Source of the DNA: Limnospira fusiformis SAG 85.79
GTDB taxonomy: Bacteria > Cyanobacteriota > Cyanobacteriia > Cyanobacteriales > Microcoleaceae
Direction of reading: 5' to 3'
Length of the DNA stretch: 64,000 bases
Assembly: GCF_012516315.1 (NCBI RefSeq)
Contig: NZ_CP051185.1
Span: 4,593,363 to 4,657,362, forward strand
Positions 59,727-64,000 of the stretch are shown here, in pieces. The first letter of the stretch is position 1. Every line of letters starts with the position of its first letter. The translations under genes and the position numbers were made by a program. The notes beneath the pieces are model-generated. The model made no database searches. It worked only from the letters and a program-made list of their open reading frames with translations, and had not been told where the DNA came from.

Positions 59727-61052
59727 TTAGTTAAAACGACGAGATCTACCGTGGTCATAGTCAAAATCAGGCCGATCATAATCATAATCGCGATCGCCTA
59801 CTGTTGGGGATGTCCTATTACCCGGATTTAAGGGGGGGTTAGGAATGTTATTAATTGGCGCAAATCCGGGATTATTAATATCAGTAATTTCCATCTGAAT
59901 ACGATTGGATAATACCGGAGTTACGGGAGGAATAGAAGCCGGTGGAAAAGCCATCATTGGCTGTAATGGTAGAACCGCCGAACCGTCCAGACGGGTCAAA
60001 CTGTAAGCATCAAAATCATAGTCATCAAAATTGCCAACAATGGTTAATATTTCTCCCGGAATTACACTTACCATTCCTTCCCCTTGAGGAATAGCATCTA
60101 CCAAAATCGGTCCGATATCACTTTGGAAGAAAAAGCTATCCGGTTCAGTTTGGCTAATTACTGTACCTGAGAGAGTCAGAAATTCTGGATTTACGGGAGG
60201 AATAGAAGCCGGTGGAAAAGCCATCATTGGCTGTAATGGCACAACCGCCGAACCGTCCAGACGGGTCAAACTGTAAGCATCAAAATCATAGTCATCAAAA
60301 TTGCCAACAATGGTTAATATTTCTCCCGGAATTACACTTACCATTCCTTCCCCTTGAGGAATAGCATCTACTAAAATCGGTCCGATATCACTTTGGAAGA
60401 AAAAGCTATCCGGTTCAGTTTGGCTAATTACTGTACCTGAGAGAGTCAGAAATTCTGGAGTTACGGGAGGAATAGAAGCCGGTGGAAAAGCCATCATTGG
60501 CTGTAATGGTAGAACCGCCGAACCGTCCAGACGGGTCAAACTGTAAGCATCAAAATCATAGTCATCAAAATTGCCAACAATGGTTAATATTTCTCCCGGA
60601 ATTACACTTACTATTCCTTCCCCTTGAGGAATAGCATCTACCAAAATCAGTCCGATATCACTTTGGAAGAAAAAGCTATCCGGTTCAGTTTGGCTAATTA
60701 CTGTACCTGAGAGAGTAGTTAATCCGACACCTGTTAAAGGGTCTATATTAGGTGGTACAGTCATGGGGGGAATGTTAGATAAACCTAACACCGTAGACCC
60801 ATCAGGACGGATAATATTGTTAGTGTCGATTTCGCGACCATTCCATTCTCCTACTTGGAGAGTGATGATTTCTCCAGGCATTAAACCAAGTTGCCATGCG
60901 GGGAGAGGGGAGACATCAACAATGACTTCTGAACCGTTGATAGGATAGAATAGAAAGTCATCGCCGTTATCAATTAGGCTACCGACAGTCCCAGAAACCA
61001 TCGCACCAGGAATAAAGTTGTGATCAAGGGGGAATAACTCGCTAAAAGCCAT
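59727..61052 (-). CDS. Multi-OB-fold protein with Asp/Tyr-Arg tail
   Basis: 441 aa from ATG 61052; the longer frame begins at TTG. One diverged OB-fold domain (about 15-95) is followed by three almost identical 90-residue OB-fold units, each with SGTVISQTEPDSFFFQSDIG and GNFDDYDFDAYSLTRLDGSA, spaced by PPASIPPV linkers. The C-terminus reads SNRIQMEITDI and then RDYDYDRPDFDYDHGRSRR, the same tail type as the two genes before it. No signal peptide is visible in this reading. Function unknown; a polymeric, multi-binding-site protein is likely. Confidence 0.82.
   Translation of the reverse strand: MAFSELFPLDHNFIPGAMVSGTVGSLIDNGDDFLFYPINGSEVIVDVSPLPAWQLGLMPGEIITLQVGEWNGREIDTNNIIRPDGSTVLGLSNIPPMTVPPNIDPLTGVGLTTLSGTVISQTEPDSFFFQSDIGLILVDAIPQGEGIVSVIPGEILTIVGNFDDYDFDAYSLTRLDGSAVLPLQPMMAFPPASIPPVTPEFLTLSGTVISQTEPDSFFFQSDIGPILVDAIPQGEGMVSVIPGEILTIVGNFDDYDFDAYSLTRLDGSAVVPLQPMMAFPPASIPPVNPEFLTLSGTVISQTEPDSFFFQSDIGPILVDAIPQGEGMVSVIPGEILTIVGNFDDYDFDAYSLTRLDGSAVLPLQPMMAFPPASIPPVTPVLSNRIQMEITDINNPGFAPINNIPNPPLNPGNRTSPTVGDRDYDYDRPDFDYDHGRSRRFN
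59938..60720. repeat. Three near-identical 270-bp units inside the OB-fold gene
   Basis: The CTTTGGAAGAAAAAGCTATC segment recurs at 60121, 60391 and 60661, exactly 270 bp (90 codons) apart. Only a few bases differ between copies. Confidence 0.9.
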
Positions 61053-61136
61053 CTCGGTTGTTTCTTTCTTGGGGGTTGAAATATACCTTATTAAAGAAAG
61101 ATGACCTAAATATGACAATTGGGAAATTTGGAGAGT

Positions 61137-61349
61137 TTACCTTTGATGATAGATAAATATACCGATCGCACCAGCAATTAAGCCGATCGCCAAGCTGAAG
61201 GCCAAAACTACCCCTACAGGTATGTTAATTGACTCGAATATCATAAACTGTAGGGAAACCGGGGTGGCATTTTGGACCGATAATATAGCAACGGCGGCGA
61301 TCGCCACTGCGAGAATGAGGTTGGTCGTGAAGGGAAATAGTGCTTTCAT
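61137..61349 (-). CDS. LapA-domain small membrane protein
   Basis: 70 aa from ATG 61349; upstream codons to a GTG at 61442 add a Cys-rich stretch of no known function and are doubtful. Two hydrophobic segments (about 8-25 and 38-62) frame VQNATPVSLQFM, the pattern of LapA-type domains (DUF1049). Role in cell-envelope organisation is inferred from the family. Confidence 0.75.
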   Translation of the reverse strand: MKALFPFTTNLILAVAIAAVAILSVQNATPVSLQFMIFESINIPVGVVLAFSLAIGLIAGAIGIFIYHQR

Positions 61350-61512
61350 GGTAATTTGGGTAGCAGTATAGCAACAAAAAGGCAGAAATATTCCGGGGGC
61401 GGTCGGTGGAAGTTTGCAGAAGACTTCCAGGGTTTCAGTCACCCGATCGCGATCGCCTGTATTGCTGAGGGTTTAAACTGAATCATATTATACAAACCGT
61501 GAGGCTAGACCA

Positions 61513-62274
61513 ATGGTAGATTGGCGCAACTATACGAACCGAGAACTACGTTTTGTTCTTTATGGCTTGGGCTATGGTGTCCCAGTCAATAATGATTCTC
61601 CCACAGATGCGATCGCTCAACAAGGCATTCGCGCCTTCCAACACGATCGCAATTTGGTTGTTGATGGAATTGTCGGAGACAAGACCCAAGCCGAGATGGC
61701 TGCCATTGTCAGTAGTCTGCATAATCATCTTAATATTGTAGTGCGGCCGAATCCTCCCTTACCCGGAAATCAGTTTTATGGTCCGAAAACTACCGCCGCC
61801 GTTAAGGATTTTCAGAAAAGGTATGATTTACCCGTAACTGGGGTGGCTGATACCTATGTCCGCGATAAGTTAGAGGATACAGCCTATTGGTGGGAAAATC
61901 GACCCCAACCAGATCCAGTTAAGCCTATTTATTTACCTAAAGATTTTGCCGAGACAATTAAAGGCTTAGGATATGCTAATATTTCGTCATTTCAGCGAGA
62001 TTATGATATACCTCAAACCGGGACAGCTAACCCAGAAACCCAGGAAATTTTAGCGAAAATTGTTCGGAATCTTCAGCACAACTTAAACTTAATCTTCCAA
62101 CCTCGTCCTCTGATTCCTTACAGCGAGATTTATGATCATCGGACTGAGGAATATGTGGGTAAGTTTCAGCAGCAGTTAGGATTACCCATAACTAAAACTG
62201 CTGATTTGTCACTGCGTAAGCGTTTGGATCGTTGGGCGAGAAATAAGTGGCTGTTAGGATCAGTCAGTTATTAA
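61513..62274 (+). CDS. Peptidoglycan-binding domain protein
   Basis: 253 aa with peptidoglycan-binding (PGB_1) repeats: GIRAFQHDRNLVVDGIVGDK, AAVKDFQKRYDLPVTGVAD, ISSFQRDYDIPQTGTANPET and VGKFQQQLGLPITKTADLSL. No signal peptide or catalytic domain is visible, so it may bind wall polymers through a partner. It is followed by a strong terminator at 62374. Confidence 0.85.
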   Translation: MVDWRNYTNRELRFVLYGLGYGVPVNNDSPTDAIAQQGIRAFQHDRNLVVDGIVGDKTQAEMAAIVSSLHNHLNIVVRPNPPLPGNQFYGPKTTAAVKDFQKRYDLPVTGVADTYVRDKLEDTAYWWENRPQPDPVKPIYLPKDFAETIKGLGYANISSFQRDYDIPQTGTANPETQEILAKIVRNLQHNLNLIFQPRPLIPYSEIYDHRTEEYVGKFQQQLGLPITKTADLSLRKRLDRWARNKWLLGSVSY

Positions 62275-62373
62275 ATATCACCCGATCAGGTCATGCGATC
62301 GCATGATGCCCCACTTCCGACCATGTTAGATGATTAAATTAGCAAGAATCCATTATAACCTCAAGTAATTCAC

Positions 62374-62404
62374 AAGCTGCCTTGGTTTGGGCAGCTTTTT
62401 TTGG
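62374..62404 (+). terminator. Rho-independent terminator after the peptidoglycan-binding gene
   Basis: AAGCTGCC (62374-62381) and GGCAGCTT (62390-62397) form a perfect 8-bp stem with an 8-nt loop, followed directly by TTTTTTT. The best terminator in the window. Confidence 0.85.
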
Positions 62405-62450
62405 GGATTCCATTATCCCCACCCTCTCCCAGATGGAATTTAACCAACCT

Positions 62451-63416
62451 TTATTCATGATCAACAATGCCATAGGTATCTCGAATTAGATAGAGAGGTC
62501 TTCTTTTGACTTCCGCATAAATTCTGCCTAAGTATTCGCCAATTACGCCTAAACTAATAAGTTGGACTCCTCCCATAAATAGAATGGCTACCATTAAGGA
62601 AGCGTAACCGGGAACATCAATGCCAAAAATCAAAGTTCTGATGATTAAAAATAGGGCGTAAAGAAAAGCCGCCAATGAGATAAATAATCCCATGTAACTC
62701 CAGACTTTTAGGGGGAGGGCGCTAAAAGAGGTAATCCCTTCGATCGCCAAATTCCACAATTGCCAATAGTTCCATTTTGTCCGACCTTTATATCTCGGTA
62801 AGCGGTCATATTCTAGGGCGGTTTGTTTAAACCCTACCCACGCAAATAAACCTTTCATAAATCGATGAGTTTCGGGGATTTGTTTTAAGGCTGCCACTAC
62901 CTGACGATCCATCAGTCGAAAATCTCCAGTATCTTGGGGAATGCGAACCGGAGTCATCTTTTGCATAATTCGATAAAAACCATTGGCGGTTATCTGTTTA
63001 AGCCAGGTTTCTCCCTGTCGCGATCGCCTTTTGGCGTAAACTACATCATAACCTTCTCGCCACTTTTCCAGCATTTCTACAATTAATTCCGGTGGGTCCT
63101 GTAGGTCAGCATCAATAGGAATGACCGCTTCACCTTTAGCATGATCTAAACCCGCCGTTAAAGCGATTTCTTTGCCAAAATTCCTTGACAGGTTAATCAC
63201 TTTAATGTTATGATTGGAATGGTGATGTTTAATGAGTTTGGCGAGAGTATCATCCTGACTGCCATCATTAACACAGATAATTTCATAGGTAATCTGCAAA
63301 GGTTCAATCACAGCCAGCAACCTAGATAATAAGTAATCGAGGTTAGGTTCTTCGTTGTAGCAGGGAGCGATAATTGAGAGTTGAACTGTGGTGGGTTTTG
63401 CTGATGGTGGCAACAC
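62451..63416 (-). CDS. Family 2 glycosyltransferase with two C-terminal membrane segments
   Basis: 321 aa, from a GTG at 63416. The GT-A domain starts VQLSIIAPCYNEEPNLDYLL, with the metal-binding DxD in PIDADLQDPPE and the RLMDRQVV block. Two membrane segments fill about 230-255 and 265-300. This is the DPM1/GtrB-like layout of enzymes that load a sugar on polyprenyl phosphate for wall or O-antigen glycosylation. The sugar is unknown. Confidence 0.9.
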   Translation of the reverse strand: MLPPSAKPTTVQLSIIAPCYNEEPNLDYLLSRLLAVIEPLQITYEIICVNDGSQDDTLAKLIKHHHSNHNIKVINLSRNFGKEIALTAGLDHAKGEAVIPIDADLQDPPELIVEMLEKWREGYDVVYAKRRSRQGETWLKQITANGFYRIMQKMTPVRIPQDTGDFRLMDRQVVAALKQIPETHRFMKGLFAWVGFKQTALEYDRLPRYKGRTKWNYWQLWNLAIEGITSFSALPLKVWSYMGLFISLAAFLYALFLIIRTLIFGIDVPGYASLMVAILFMGGVQLISLGVIGEYLGRIYAEVKRRPLYLIRDTYGIVDHE

Positions 63417-63845
63417 GGTAAAAATAAATTGATATTAACTAAAATTGTATTAATTAAGTGGTGCGTCAGGGTATAATTATCCGGTAGTAGATTGATCTAG
63501 TCGGGTTCTGACGCTACGGGAAAGCTGTAATTTTTCGGGGTAATGGCGACTACAGCTTGTTCACCAGTCGCTTAATACATTGCCCTCACCCTAAATCCCT
63601 CTCCCTCTCTGGGAGAGGGACTTTGAGATGTGATCAGATGATTTCTGAACAGGCTGTAACTGGGTTAGTGGTTACGAGGAGGAGGGGGACAGTCCAAGGA
63701 CCGACGGGGTGATCAAATGTGAAAATAAGATTAGATATTAGACCAATGGGGTAAATTGGGGACATACTAGAGAGCGGAGGGAAAGAGCGATCGCATAAAA
63801 TACCACCGCATGGTTGAAAACAGCACCAACTACCAAAGACAGACT
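63417..63845. other. Intergenic region before cimA
   Basis: 429 bp between divergent genes. It contains a 9-bp perfect hairpin (63597-63619) and a HIP1 octamer near 63790. No gene or RNA signature was found; it should carry the cimA promoter. Confidence 0.5.
63597..63619. repeat. Palindromic CCCTCTCCC element
   Basis: CCCTCTCCC (63597-63605) and GGGAGAGGG (63611-63619) form a perfect 9-bp stem around TCTCT, an element that I associate with dispersed cyanobacterial repeats. Confidence 0.65.
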
Positions 63846-64000
63846 ATGAGTAAGCAACTTTGGATTTATGATACAACCCTACGAGACGGAGCCCAGCGCG
63901 AAGGACTCTCTCTCTCCCTAGAAGATAAACTCCAGATAGCGCGGAAACTAGACCAACTAGGTATTCCGTTTATTGAAGGTGGTTGGCCAGGTGCTAACCC
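63846..64000 (+). CDS. cimA: Citramalate synthase, N-terminal part; continues past the right edge
   Basis: 51 codons are visible: [20 protein letters not shown], then [20 protein letters not shown] and [20 protein letters not shown] is the metal- and substrate-binding start of the HMGL-like (DRE-TIM) family, and EGGWPGANP is characteristic of the citramalate-synthase branch. CimA condenses pyruvate and acetyl-CoA for threonine-independent isoleucine synthesis. The rest is outside the window. Confidence 0.85.
   Translation, partial: MSKQLWIYDTTLRDGAQREGLSLSLEDKLQIARKLDQLGIPFIEGGWPGAN

Noticed and set aside
1-64000. tRNA or rRNA genes
   Set aside because: I looked for T-loop signatures (GTTCGA and variants) with flanking stems in the spacers and found none that fold into a tRNA.

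Overview
This window comes from a cyanobacterial chromosome, most likely a filamentous species close to Arthrospira/Limnospira. The genus is an inference. It rests on very frequent HIP1 octamers (GCGATCGC) in genes and spacers, on cyanobacterial gene families (apocarotenoid oxygenase, folate/biopterin transporter, LapA-domain protein) and on the cyanobacterial ribosomal-protein gene order.

Layout. (1) 1-7.5 kb: two tandem paralogues of a secreted beta-propeller/RTX-type protein on the minus strand, the first running off the left edge. Two repeat blocks surround them: a 288/133-bp tandem array (about 1018-3340) and twelve 92-bp units (about 6241-7340). Both blocks carry copies of a small plus-strand cassette made of a near-consensus sigma-70 promoter and a conserved stretch of about 40 nt. 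A tenth, diverged copy lies 50 kb away at 57.6 kb. (2) 7.5-24 kb: housekeeping and accessory genes. These are a 1202-aa membrane protein with a lipase-like motif, a folate/biopterin transporter, an apocarotenoid oxygenase, ribD with a coupled membrane protein, a methyltransferase, an SH3-domain protein, a NACHT-type ATPase, a decayed tnpB immediately upstream of glgC, a small kinase and a DnaJ-family protein. (3) 24-32 kb: a large RTX/Calx-beta protein with a PEP-rich linker, response regulators and an ABC-F ATPase.

(4) 32-51.4 kb: one minus-strand run holding the cyanobacterial S10-spc-alpha cluster: rplC-D-W-B, rpsS, rplV, rpsC, rplP, rpmC, rpsQ, rplN-X-E, rpsH, rplF-R, rpsE, rplO, secY, adk, infA, rpmJ, rpsM, rpsK, rpoA, rplQ, truA, rplM, rpsI, rpmE, prfA. 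Several junctions overlap by one to eleven bases. (5) 52-62 kb: a monooxygenase/membrane-protein pair, a CHASE3 histidine kinase with an OmpR-type regulator, an exported OB-fold protein, a nucleotidyltransferase and a JmjC ribosomal-oxygenase homologue. Next come three adjacent genes whose products share an Asp/Tyr-then-Arg C-terminal tail, one of them with three nearly identical OB-fold repeats, then a LapA-domain protein and a peptidoglycan-binding protein. (6) 62.4-64 kb: a polyprenyl-phosphate glycosyltransferase and the start of cimA.

The most unusual signals are the repeated promoter/short-RNA cassette, the group of exported proteins with Asp/Arg tails, and the tnpB remnant in the probable 5' leader of glgC. 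I see no CRISPR array, rRNA, tRNA or intact transposon.
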